NCBI GenBank assembly: GCA_963841065.1
Contig: CAWJBI010000049.1
Coordinates: forward strand, 62,001 to 126,000
DNA from: M0108 sp963841065
Lineage (GTDB): Bacteria > Pseudomonadota > Gammaproteobacteria > Chromatiales > Chromatiaceae
DNA length: 64,000 bases
Reading direction: 5' to 3'
The translations under genes were made by a program, and so were the position numbers. Positions 18,560 through 26,439 of the stretch are shown here, in pieces. The notes under the pieces are model-generated. The model did not search any database, was not told the DNA's origin, and saw only the letters and a program-made list of their open reading frames with translations. The number at the start of each line of letters is the position of its first letter. The stretch's first letter is position 1.

Positions 18560-19048
18560 ATGACCGATCCCACACCCATCAAACCCCGTTGGGACTGGCG
18601 CCGACCTCACCACTGGATCGCCTTCGGCTTTGGCGCGGGTCTCTCGCCCCTGGCCCCGGGCACGGTCGGCACCCTCGCCGCCATTCCCCTTTATCTGGTC
18701 CTCCAAGCCCTGTCGCCCCTCGGTTACCTGCTGGTGCTGGCGGTCATGTTCCTGGTGGGCCTCTGGGCCTGCGACAAGACGGCCCGCGAACTCGGCGCCA
18801 GCGATCCCGGCGCTATCGTCTGGGACGAAATCCTCGGCTTTCTGGTCACCATGGCCCTGGCCCCCCCGGGGTGGATCTGGATTCTCCTGGGTTTTATCCT
18901 CTTTCGCCTGTTCGACATCCTCAAGCCCTGGCCGATCGGGGCCCTGGACCAGCGGATCAAGGGCGGCCTCGGCATCCTCCTGGACGACCTGGTCGCCGGG
19001 GTCATGGCCTGGGGTCTGCTGCAACTCGTGCTGGCCCTGAGCCGCTAA
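18560..19048 (+). CDS. pgpA: Phosphatidylglycerophosphatase A
   Basis: Removes the phosphate from phosphatidylglycerophosphate at the inner membrane, the last step of phosphatidylglycerol synthesis. The 162-residue protein has the family pattern GFGAGLSPLAPGTVGTLAAIP near the N-terminus, the acidic DPGAIVWDEILGF motif near residue 80, and LFDILKPWPIG near 120, with four membrane helices. The ATG at 18560 lies four bases after the thiL stop. Confidence 0.95.
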   Translation: MTDPTPIKPRWDWRRPHHWIAFGFGAGLSPLAPGTVGTLAAIPLYLVLQALSPLGYLLVLAVMFLVGLWACDKTARELGASDPGAIVWDEILGFLVTMALAPPGWIWILLGFILFRLFDILKPWPIGALDQRIKGGLGILLDDLVAGVMAWGLLQLVLALSR

Positions 19049-19092
19049 CCCCAGCCCGGGGTGACCATCCTTATCCTGGAGCCATACCCCTC

Positions 19093-19644
19093 ATGCCCAT
19101 CCCGTCCCGACCCTTGACCGCCTCCCCCATGAATCGCCGGTGCTTCCTGGTCACCGCCACGGGTCTGGCCCTGGCGGCCCTCTCCCCGTCCGCCTGGTCG
19201 CTGGCCAAGGGCCTGACGCCTCTGGAGACGCCCGCGCCCGCGCCAGCCTTGCGGCTGCAAGACCTGCAGGGCAATACCATCGATCTCGCCCAATACCGGG
19301 GGCGCGTGGTGCTGGTCAATTTCTGGGCTACCTGGTGCCCGCCCTGCCGCAAGGAATTCCCCTCCCTGGGTCGGGTGCGCAAACTCTTCAAGCCCGAGGA
19401 GTTCGAGGTCCTGGCCGTGAACGTGGACGAAGACCGGGAAACGGCCCTGGCCTTTGCGGGGTCGCCGGGCTTCCCGGTCCTGCTCGACTCCAACTCGAAG
19501 GCGACCATGACCTGGCCGATCAAGGGCCTGCCGACCAGTTTCCTCATCGATCCCCAGGGGCGGCTGGCCTTCAGCCTCGCCGGCGAACAGGAATTCGACG
19601 GCCCGGAGGTGGTGGCCGCGATTCGGGGCCTGCTGCAACCCTGA
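19093..19644 (+). CDS. TlpA-family periplasmic thioredoxin-like protein
   Basis: The 183-residue protein has a signal-like N-terminus (NRRCFLVTATGLALAALSPSAW) and then a thioredoxin fold of the AhpC-TSA/TlpA type. The redox motif WATWCPPCRKEFP lies at about residues 78-90 and the cis-proline loop reads GLPTSFLID. Such proteins reduce or isomerise disulfides in the periplasm, for example during cytochrome c maturation. The start at 19093 has GGAG upstream; a second ATG at 19129 is possible. It lies at the edge of the integron region and is intact. Confidence 0.85.
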   Translation: MPIPSRPLTASPMNRRCFLVTATGLALAALSPSAWSLAKGLTPLETPAPAPALRLQDLQGNTIDLAQYRGRVVLVNFWATWCPPCRKEFPSLGRVRKLFKPEEFEVLAVNVDEDRETALAFAGSPGFPVLLDSNSKATMTWPIKGLPTSFLIDPQGRLAFSLAGEQEFDGPEVVAAIRGLLQP

Positions 19645-19695
19645 AGGGCGGGCCGGGGCTCCAGCCATGGGGCAAAACCCTGGGTTTGTGCCCGT

Positions 19696-19974
19696 CTAGC
19701 GCCCGGCTTGGCCGTATCCTTTCGAGTTCCGCCAGCAGGTGGCTACCGCGTGACGCGCCTGTTGCCGCTGGAGGTCGGACTGGTTCCTGGTTCGCAGTTT
19801 CTCGTCAAAGGGCGGAAAACTTCGTGGTTCCGTCGGTTCCAAGGCATATTTATGGCAAAAATCCAAATAGTAACGAAGCCACTTGTGGTAGTACGGGTGC
19901 TGCTCCGACGGCACGTCCTTCCGCGCCAACAGAGTTTCGTAGAGCCGGGCCAGATCGGGGGGAATTGCCAGCAT
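19696..19974 (-). pseudogene. Truncated integron-integrase-like tyrosine recombinase, N-terminal fragment
   Basis: About 80 residues resemble the N-terminal helical region seen in a group of chromosomal integron-type integrases: IPPDLARLYETLLARKDVP, then HPYYHKWLRYYLDFCHKY, then NQSDLQRQQARHAVA. The similarity ends near 19735 and no catalytic domain follows, because the TlpA gene lies just beyond. The fragment runs opposite to the cassette genes downstream, the orientation expected for an integron integrase. The assignment comes from memory of the family pattern rather than a search. With the catalytic Arg, His and Tyr absent it must be inactive. Confidence 0.55.
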
Positions 19975-20098
19975 GTCAGGATCTCGCGCCGCTGCCTATC
20001 CAGTGATTATTGAATGAGTTACAGCAAGGAAGCCTATAAGCTCATATTATTCTTGTCAAGTGAAGTGAACCGCGGTTTAATCAGCAAGTACCACCTGA

Positions 20099-20147
20099 GG
20101 TGATTAGCGTCGAAACTCAGCTATGCTGAACATTAGCGCTAATCACC
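20099..20147. repeat. Nested inverted repeat between integrase remnant and IS element
   Basis: GGTGATTAGCG (20099-20109) is the exact reverse complement of CGCTAATCACC (20137-20147). Between them sits a second dyad, TCAGC-TAT-GCTGA (20117-20129). The surrounding 19975-20290 stretch is AT-richer and has no gene. It could be an integrase operator, part of an attI region, or the terIS end of the IS91-type element. The sequence alone does not decide. Confidence 0.6.
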
Positions 20148-20399
20148 CTACCTGAAGAGTGGTAGAATGATCTGGCTGGCGGGCTATCATCCTTGAGGGG
20201 GAGATAGGCGGATCCATACAATTCATTGTTGAACTAATCCGCTCCGCGGGGCTTATCGGAGCCATTCCGAAAGACCAATGGATTGGCAATAGTCCGCCCC
20301 TGCATCCATTACCGGTCCCGGCCGGCACCCCAGCAACCTACGCCCCATCGTCCACACTCGCCTGCGACCCAATCCGGGTCGTTGATCGAGGATCCGACG

Positions 20400-21248
20400 A
20401 TGACATCCCTGCGCGAGCGCATGATCACGGCCATGCAGATGCGTGGCTTCTCCCCGCGCACCCACGCGAGTTATCTCGACGCGGTGCGCGGCCTGGCCAA
20501 GTACACCCACCGCGCCCCGGATACGCTGGAGCGGGGCGATCTCAAGGACTACTTCGAGCACCTGGTCACGAAGCGCAAGCTCGCCCCGGCCAGCGTGCGC
20601 CTGTCCTACAACGGCATCCGCTTCCTTTACCTTCAGGTCTTGGACTGGCCGGCCCTGGACCTGGAGGTGTCCCTGCCCAAGCGCCCCCAGCGCATCCCGG
20701 GGCTGTTGACCCGCGCCGAGGTCGCCGCGATCCTGGCGGCCTGCCCGAATGCCCGCTACCGCGCCATGCTGACCCTGTGCTACGGCTGCGGGCTGCGCTT
20801 AAGCGAGGTGCTCGCGGTGCGGGTGACCGACATCGACGGCGAGCGCAGGCTGTTGCGCGTCGAGCAGGGCAAGGGGGCCAAGGACCGCCTGGTGCCGCTC
20901 TCCCCGACCCTGCTGGAGCACCTGCGCGCCTACTGGCGGCTGTATCGCCCAGCCGACTGGCTGTTCGCCGGGCGCACCGGCGAGCCGCTGTCCCCGACCA
21001 GCTTGCAGAAGGCCTTCACCCAGGCCAAGCGCCAGGCCGGGGTGACCAAGGTCGGCGGCATTCATGGGCTGCGCCATGCCTACGCCACCCATCAATTGGC
21101 GGCAGGTCTGCAGGTGGAGCGCCTGCAACGGCTGATGGGGCATGCCAATATCCAGACCACCCTGCGCTATGTCCATTGGCTGCCCAGTGCCAGCGAGGGC
21201 GAGGGGGCGCTGGACCTGATCGCCCAATTGGGGGCCAGCCATGTCTAG
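20400..21248 (+). CDS. IS91-associated tyrosine recombinase
   Basis: A 282-residue XerC/D-like site-specific recombinase. The SAM-like N-terminal domain (TSLRERMITAMQMRGFSPRTHASYLDAV) is followed by the catalytic domain. All expected catalytic residues are visible: Arg in YGCGLRLSEVLA, Lys in QGKGAKDRLVPL, H-x-x-R in IHGLRHAYATH, His in MGHANIQTT and Tyr in LRYVHW. The ATG at 20400 is preferred over an upstream in-frame ATG at 20283 because the conserved domain starts here. It overlaps the transposase gene by eight bases. Its role in IS91-type transposition is not well established. Confidence 0.85.
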   Translation: MTSLRERMITAMQMRGFSPRTHASYLDAVRGLAKYTHRAPDTLERGDLKDYFEHLVTKRKLAPASVRLSYNGIRFLYLQVLDWPALDLEVSLPKRPQRIPGLLTRAEVAAILAACPNARYRAMLTLCYGCGLRLSEVLAVRVTDIDGERRLLRVEQGKGAKDRLVPLSPTLLEHLRAYWRLYRPADWLFAGRTGEPLSPTSLQKAFTQAKRQAGVTKVGGIHGLRHAYATHQLAAGLQVERLQRLMGHANIQTTLRYVHWLPSASEGEGALDLIAQLGASHV

Positions 21249-22380
21249 GCACTCCCTGCAAGCGGTCATCCACGCCTGTCTCGGGGACCCGGACGACGCC
21301 GGCTTGAACCCCCGCCAGCGCCAGGTCTGTCACCACCTCCTGGACTGCCGCACCGCCGCCCTGGGCGGTTTCTGCCTGGAGTGCGACCAGTGCCAGGACC
21401 GCGCCTTTCTGTACCACGCCTGCCGCGACCGCCATTGCCCGCGCTGCCAGCGCCGGGCCTCCCAGGACTGGTGCGAGCGCCAGCGTGCGGCGGTCTTGCC
21501 GGTGACCTACCACCACCTGGTCTTCACCCTCCCCGATACCCTCAACGGCTGGGTCGAGGTCCATCCCCAGGAGGTCTATGGCCTGCTGTTCGAGACGGTG
21601 TGGGCGACCCTGTCGGCCTTCGGCACCGACCCCAAGCGCCTGGACGGGCAACTGGGCATGACCGCGGTGCTGCACACCTGGGGCCAGACCCTGGTGCGTC
21701 ATGTCCATCTGCACTGCCTGGTCCCCGGTGGGGCCATCACCGCCGGGGGCGCCTGGCACCCGGCCACGAGCACCTACCTGTTCCCGGTGCGGGCCCTCTC
21801 CCGGCACTTCCGCGGCGGCTTTGTCAGCCGACTGCGCCGCGCCTTCGAGGCCGGGCAACTCCCGCGCCTGCGGGACCGGGCGGAGGTGGACCGGGTCCTC
21901 AAGGCCCTGATGGGAAAAGAATGGGTGGTCTACTCCAAGCCCTGTCTCGGTCGCACCGAGACGGTGGTGGACTACCTGGGGCGCTACAGCCACCGCGTGG
22001 CCCTGTCCGACAGCCGCCTGCTGAGTTTCGACGGCGAATCGGTCGAACTGGCCTACAAGGACTACCGCGACGGCGGCCAGAAGATCATGACCCTGACCGG
22101 CGAGGAACTGGTTCGGCGCTTCCTGCTCCACGTCCTTCCCAAGGGCTTCATGCGCGTGCGCCACTTCGGCTTCCTGGCCAACCGTTGCCGGGCCCGACGC
22201 CTGACCGAGATCCGCGCCGCCCTTGAGGCCCCGCCACCGCAAGCCCCCGACGCCAAGGAGGAAACCGCCCCCTTCGACGGCTACCCCTGCCCCAAGTGTC
22301 GCAAGGGGCGGCTGCAGGTGATCGCCCATCTGGCCCCTCAGCGCCGCGACCCAGGAGGTCCGACCCGCTCGCCGCCCTGA
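21241..22380 (+). CDS. IS91-family HUH transposase
   Basis: The 379-residue protein begins with a cysteine-rich zinc-binding region (CLECDQCQ, then CRDRHCPRCQRR) typical of IS91/ISCR transposases. The two-histidine metal motif HVHLHCLVPGG follows at about residue 154-164. The catalytic tyrosine region is DYLGRYSHRVALSDSRLL near 240-257. Such enzymes cut one strand at oriIS and move by rolling-circle replication, sometimes carrying adjacent DNA. The gene looks intact, unlike the cassette genes next to it. Confidence 0.92.
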   Translation: MSRHSLQAVIHACLGDPDDAGLNPRQRQVCHHLLDCRTAALGGFCLECDQCQDRAFLYHACRDRHCPRCQRRASQDWCERQRAAVLPVTYHHLVFTLPDTLNGWVEVHPQEVYGLLFETVWATLSAFGTDPKRLDGQLGMTAVLHTWGQTLVRHVHLHCLVPGGAITAGGAWHPATSTYLFPVRALSRHFRGGFVSRLRRAFEAGQLPRLRDRAEVDRVLKALMGKEWVVYSKPCLGRTETVVDYLGRYSHRVALSDSRLLSFDGESVELAYKDYRDGGQKIMTLTGEELVRRFLLHVLPKGFMRVRHFGFLANRCRARRLTEIRAALEAPPPQAPDAKEETAPFDGYPCPKCRKGRLQVIAHLAPQRRDPGGPTRSPP

Positions 22381-22652
22381 CCGCACGCCGAGCCCCGTCT
22401 GTCCTGACAGGCCGCCCCGCGGCCTGCGATTGCGCTCGTCCGAAACCACAGAAATCGGCTAATCTTGACCCCCAAGCGCCACTCAACGGCCCCTTCGGAG
22501 CCCCCAGGATGCCCGGTTTCCGCCCCCATCGCCGCTGCACGCTCCCTGACCGGAACCTCCCGCGGGTGCCTGCCGCCCCCATCCAGGGGATACAATCCCC
22601 TATACCCGACCCGGATCGAGCCCGCCCCGGGCACCGTGCCGGGATCGGATTA

Positions 22653-22747
22653 GTTCAACAGACGTTTATCCGTCGTGCGCGTCAAGGTCCGCGGGAACAG
22701 CGGGGTCAGGGGCTCGCGCACGACGGATAAACGCTTAGTAGTTAGGC
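22653..22747 (+). other. attC recombination site 1
   Basis: R''-like GTTCAAC (22653-22659) and R' GTTAGGC (22741-22747) flank a perfect 19-base inverted repeat (22663-22681 with 22715-22733) separated by 33 bases. This site has a cassette on its right but the IS91-type element on its left, so its original cassette was probably displaced. R'' matches R' less well than in the other sites. Confidence 0.75.
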
Positions 22748-22764
22748 GTCACACTCACGCACTG

Positions 22765-23643
22765 ATGGCATCCACCGGTCCGAAGTCTCACCTCCTGGCG
22801 AGAGGCAACCGAGGTCGGCTGCGCAGGGCTCATTGGGGGTTCCGCTCGGAACCTGTACACGCACGAAGTCTGCGACGCAGACATCAGTACGAAGGCAGAC
22901 GGTCCCTTCTACTGCGCAGTCTGCAAGTCGGATGCTGTTCTGCACAAGTGCACCGAGAAGATCGACCACTTCGCCCACATTGCGCGCCTGTCCCCCGTCC
23001 TCGGGCCGCTCGAGACTGAGCTTCACCGGAAATGCAAGGAAGAGATATGCGGCGCCCTCTCGGAGCGCCACCCGAGTGGGAAGTGGGCAGTAGAGCGCCC
23101 GATCCCGGCCAACGCGGACAGAGACCTTCCGGAACTACCGGACCTCGACATCAGCGGGCGCGTCTCCCAGCAGCGCGTAGCGATTGAAGTGCAAGCCAGC
23201 GCGCTGACGCCAACCAAGATCGTCAAGCGGTCGGTGGCGTATCCAGGCGCGGAATTGCCCTGCTCTGGATCGTGCCCCTCCATGTACCGCTCGGAACCGA
23301 GCCCATCCGCCCCCGGCTCTTTGAACGCTACCTCCATAGCATCTACTACGGGCGATCTACTACTGGTGGCCCGGGCGCAGGCACTCGCTCTTGCCAGTTC
23401 ACTTCGGTCCCGCGACGAGACACGTGGAATACCGGGAGTGGGTCGAAGATGGCATGGAGCAGTCCGAAGGAGGCTATGACGCCGAGTACAAGATCATCAA
23501 GACGCCGCAACCTGGGCCCGAGTTGTGATCGACATCGACTTCGAACTGCATCAACGCGCCCAGTTCACCCCAGAGAACGACGGAAGAAGGTGCCATCGTG
23601 CTTCATATGGAAAGACACCAGTTCGCCATGGTGGTTGGAGTGA
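22765..23643 (+). pseudogene. CoiA-like competence/nuclease-family protein, cassette 1, frameshifted
   Basis: Three or four frames together give one CoiA-like protein. First comes RNLYTHEVCDADIS, then a zinc-like YCAVCKS...HKC...DHFAH segment. Next is ETELHRKCKEEICGAL and the PD-(D/E)xK-like core DLDISGRVSQQRVAIEVQAS. After a shift near 23255 comes ALLWIVPLHVPLGTEPIRPR, with RYLHSIYYGR. After another near 23358 comes YYWWPGRRHSLLPVHFGPAT, with a possible further shift near 23520. CoiA proteins take part in DNA uptake and recombination and carry a nuclease-like core. The start is uncertain (ATG at 22765 is out of frame with the main body). The multiple shifts mean it is probably not functional. 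Confidence 0.65.
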
Positions 23644-23644
23644 C

Positions 23645-23758
23645 GCCTAACCCGTCGGTCGAGGCGACCCGCAACGGCATGGGCCGCTCCGGGGCCAGTG
23701 GTCTATCGTCCCCTCCGCGGCCCATGCCGCTGCGGGCGCCTCGCCTTCATCGTTAGGC
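23645..23758 (+). other. attC recombination site 2
   Basis: R'' GCCTAAC (23645-23651) pairs exactly with R' GTTAGGC (23752-23758). The inner arms, beginning GAGGCGACCCGCAACGGCAT and ending in the complementary stretch finishing GGGCGCCTC, form a long stem with one extra base and a mismatch. Unpaired bases of this kind are what integrases use to choose the strand. The site is 114 bases long. Confidence 0.88.
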
Positions 23759-23761
23759 ACC

Positions 23762-24334
23762 ATGTACAGATTCCAGGACCTCTTCGACTTATGGACGAAA
23801 AGCTACTTAAAAAAATACCTCGAATACGCTAACAGCGAAGAGGCCTTTGCAGTTCTCTTTGTTAAGAAGCATCTCGCTCAAGCAAAAGGGCATTGGGTAG
23901 GTATTGTCGATTGCCGACTTTATGAGATGTCCTCAGACAATTTACATTTCAGATTCGTCGTAGGCGGCCTATATAAGAGAAAAATACAACCGCAGTATCC
24001 CTCAAAATCCGCATACACAATTGATGGCAAATTTGATGAGCGCGCGTATTACTTGATGACACGCTAGCTATAACTTGGGAAACCGCACATAGGGACATTG
24101 AACAGCAGAAGGCAAAGAACGCGGCGTCACGGAAATTCAAGATAACAGGTATAAGCTACGATAAAAATTGAAGCAGCAAAGACTTTTTCCGGGAGGACGC
24201 ACCACCGGAAATAAAGGCCCTTGCAAATAATCTTAACGACCGCACAAACCCACTATGGGATAAGGCCTTGCAATACGCCAACAAGCCAGAATTTGTTTAT
24301 GAAGTTAAAAAAGTTTACATCAACTCAGCATTGT
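23762..24334 (+). pseudogene. Unknown AT-rich gene, cassette 2, frameshifted
   Basis: The gene starts four bases after the attC 2 boundary, as cassette genes usually do. The first frame gives about 97 residues (MYRFQDLFDLWTKSYLKKYL ... ERAYYL). It is then best continued in the +1 frame from about 24052 (DDTLAITWETAHRDIEQQKA) to an in-frame TGA at 24169. Beyond it the same frame resumes with SKDFFREDAPPEIKALANNL up to attC 3. I do not recognise the family. Base composition is far more AT-rich than the rest of the window, indicating a foreign origin. Confidence 0.55.
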
Positions 24335-24404
24335 GCCTAACATGGCACTGTAAGCCGACCCGCTTCCGCTACGCTCCAGCGGTCGGCTTAGCTTTACGTT
24401 AGAG
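24335..24404 (+). other. attC recombination site 3
   Basis: R'' GCCTAAC (24335-24341) and R' GTTAGAG (24398-24404) enclose a perfect ten-base inner stem, TAAGCCGACC (24351-24360) with GGTCGGCTTA (24381-24390). The 70-base length is typical. The R'' matches the start of cassette 2 (GTTAGGCAC with GTGCCTAAC). Confidence 0.9.
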
Positions 24405-24419
24405 CGCACTGGAGAACTC

Positions 24420-25185
24420 TTTGAAGCGGATATTCGTCCCAACACGGGAGCGAACCGACTGGCAGCGTTCCTCGTCAAAAGCCGAAGCTTCACTGGAAGA
24501 AAGGGGCTTCGGCTATGACCGCGGCGGCATCCTGGGAGGACGCCAACAGCAACTTACCGAAAGAAATCGAAGCTCTACTTTCGTCGGTCGGGGAACCAGG
24601 CTTGGCTGACTTAAAGCTATTGGCCGCAATTCCGGAATGGGAAGTCTCCCTGCCCGGCGGCGAAACGACGTCCAACACGGATGTCATGGCAATCTGCTGA
24701 ATGACCATGGACTTGCTGCGGTCGCGGTCGAAGCAAAAGTGCTCGAACCGTTTGGACCCCGGATCGGGGAAAAGCGAGACCAGGCTTCGGCAAACCAATT
24801 GTTTCGGCTGGAATATCTACACCACGTCCTGAAGGTGCCCCATTTCCACGACGACATCCGATACCAGCTGCTTCACCGAACCGCCTCAGCCATCCTTACG
24901 GCCCAGGACTTTCACGCAACGACGGCGGTAATGTCAGTTCATGCCTTCTCAACACCTATCGACCGTCAGAAAGATTTTCTGGCATTCTGCGAGGCAATGG
25001 GCGGAGACGAGATTGGGCATTCAATTTTTAGGGTTCCCGCATTCTCGGAACCAACCCTGTATTTGGCCTGGTGCAATGGCAACGAGAAGATCCCGCGAAG
25101 ACGAAGATCGAGAGTGCGCTCTAACCAGCCAATGGAGCGGACGCTTCCGTGCTGCGCACTTCAGCGCCGCTCATCGGCGCGTTAG
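24420..25185 (+). pseudogene. DUF6946-like protein, cassette 3, frameshifted
   Basis: Three consecutive frames each hold part of what looks like one protein: EADIRPNTGANRLAAFLVKS (from 24420), MTAAASWEDANSNLPKEIEA through LPGGETTSNTDVMA (24515-24690), and NDHGLAAVAVEAKVLEPFGP with RYQLLHRTASAILTAQDF (to about 25100). The VEAKV and RYQLLHRTASA segments resemble a family I recall as DUF6946, thought to have a PD-(D/E)xK-like fold. I hold that assignment loosely. At least two single-base shifts (near 24500 and 24690) break it. The last frame runs into attC 4. Confidence 0.5.
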
Positions 25186-25187
25186 GG
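25119..25187 (+). other. attC recombination site 4
   Basis: R'' CTCTAAC (25119-25125) is the exact complement of the cassette 3 start GTTAGAG, and the match extends over 13 bases. R' GTTAGGG is at 25181-25187. The inner arms AGCGGACGC and GCGCCGCT pair with one unpaired base. Length is 69 bases. Confidence 0.88.
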
Positions 25188-25233
25188 CTTGCACCCACAC
25201 GGCCATGTCTGAACGAGAGTCGGGGTAGATGGA

Positions 25234-25973
25234 ATGCTACTGTGGATAATCGGATTCAGTGTCCTGGGCAGCGTTGGTGCTGTCGCCGGGGCTGCTTTGT
25301 TTCTGTGCTTTCCGGAAGGCATCCGCAAGGTTCTGCGTCCCCTGCCTCGTCAGCTACGCCACCGGCACGCTGCTCGGTGCCGCCTTCCTCGGCATGATTC
25401 CCGCCGGCCTGGAACTGGCCCCGGTGCTCGCGGTCACGGGGACGGTGCTAGCCGGCATGGTGCTGTTCTTCGTGCTGGAAAAGCTGGTGCTCTGGCGTCA
25501 CTGCCACGAGGCACATTGTGAAGCGCACGGACGCGCCGCCCCGCTGATCCTGATCGGCGACGCGTTTCACAACTTCGTGGACGGTGTGGTGATCGCCGCC
25601 GCCTTCCTTACCTCGATTCCGCTTGGGGTCGCCGCCTCGCTCGCCGTCGTCGCGCACGAGATTCCGCAGGAGGTCGGCGACTTCGCCATCCTGCTCGACA
25701 ATGGGTACGGTCGCACGAAGGCGACAATTCTCAATACTCTCTCTGCCGCCACCACGCTGCCCGGCGCTGTGCTGGCCTATTTCTGGCTCGGCGAAACGCG
25801 CGCGGCGGTGCCTTACATCCTGGCAATCTCCGCCGCAAGTTTCATCTATATTGCTACGGCAGTAATCGATCCCCGGCCTGCACAGGAAAGTCACTGCTGC
25901 CGCTTCCCTGCGCCAACTCGTGCTGCTGCTGGCTGGGATCGGCACGATCGCTATCTTCCATCACGGAGGATAA
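25234..25973 (+). pseudogene. ZIP-family metal transporter, cassette 4, frameshifted
   Basis: ZIP proteins import divalent metals such as zinc or iron across the inner membrane. The start (MLLWIIGFSVLGSVGAVAGA) is in one frame. Most of the protein is in a second, from about 25340, with the two metal-site helices HNFVDGVVIAAAF and HEIPQEVGDFAILL. The tail (SIPGLHRKVTAAASLRQL ... IAIFHHGG) is in a third from about 25867. If the two shifts were repaired the product would be about 245 residues with eight membrane segments and a His-rich loop (WRHCHEAHCEAHG). It is the first of three genes in this cassette. Confidence 0.8.
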
Positions 25974-25976
25974 ATC

Positions 25977-26439
25977 ATGAATAAACTGACCGAAACCGAA
26001 ATCCACGCGCTCAACGAGGCGCTCGACGACGAGTATCGCGCCTGGGCGACCTATGACCAGGTGATTGCCGACTTCGGCGAGGTGCTGCCGTTCAGCAACA
26101 TCCGCGCAGCCGAAGCTCCGTCATGTCGAGGCGCTTTGTGCGCTATTTGCGCGCTACCGGCTGCCCGTGCCCGAGAATCCATGGCCGGAAAAGGTGGATC
26201 GATTCGCCAGCGTGCACGCGGCCTGCGAAGCGAGTGTGGCCGCCGAGATCGCCAACGGCGAAATGTACGACCGGTTGCTCATGGCGACCCGGCGCCCGGA
26301 CATCCTCTCGGTGTTCCGCAATCTTCAGGAGGCGTCACAGCAGCGGCACCTGCCGGCGTTTCAGCGGTGTGCCCAACGTTCCACAGGTGGCGGTGGCGGG
26401 CGCGGTGCGGGGCGCTATATGCACGGAAGGGGGGCGGTC
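25977..26439 (+). pseudogene. Ferritin-like DUF2202-type protein, cassette 4, frameshifted
   Basis: The start MNKLTETEIHALNEALDDEY with RAWATYDQVIADFG lies four bases after the ZIP stop. A one-base insertion near 26118 (CTCCGTC where CTCGTC is expected) moves the rest to another frame: RHVEALCALFARYRLPVP and EIANGEMYDRLLM. The spacing of E-Y, E-x-x-H and E residues fits a four-helix ferritin-like domain such as DUF2202, which may bind iron. The shifted frame then continues without a stop into the aminotransferase. Confidence 0.65.

Larger units (their letters stand above)
20283..22652 (+). mobile_element. IS91-family rolling-circle element with associated tyrosine recombinase
   Basis: Two overlapping genes, a tyrosine recombinase and an HUH (Y1) transposase, form a unit typical of one IS91 subgroup. 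The right end is placed at about 22652. The next bases are GTTC, a target tetranucleotide reported for this family, and the 70 bases before it hold hairpins (AGGGGAT-ACA-ATCCCCT at 22585-22601, and a GGCAC/GTGCC stem near 22630-22643) as expected of an oriIS. The left end is not defined and could lie anywhere in about 20150-20390. IS91 elements make no target duplication, so none was expected. Confidence 0.65.

Noticed and set aside
22381..22652. A separate gene between the transposase and attC 1
   Set aside because: Frames are short and the stretch is full of hairpins expected of an IS91-type end.
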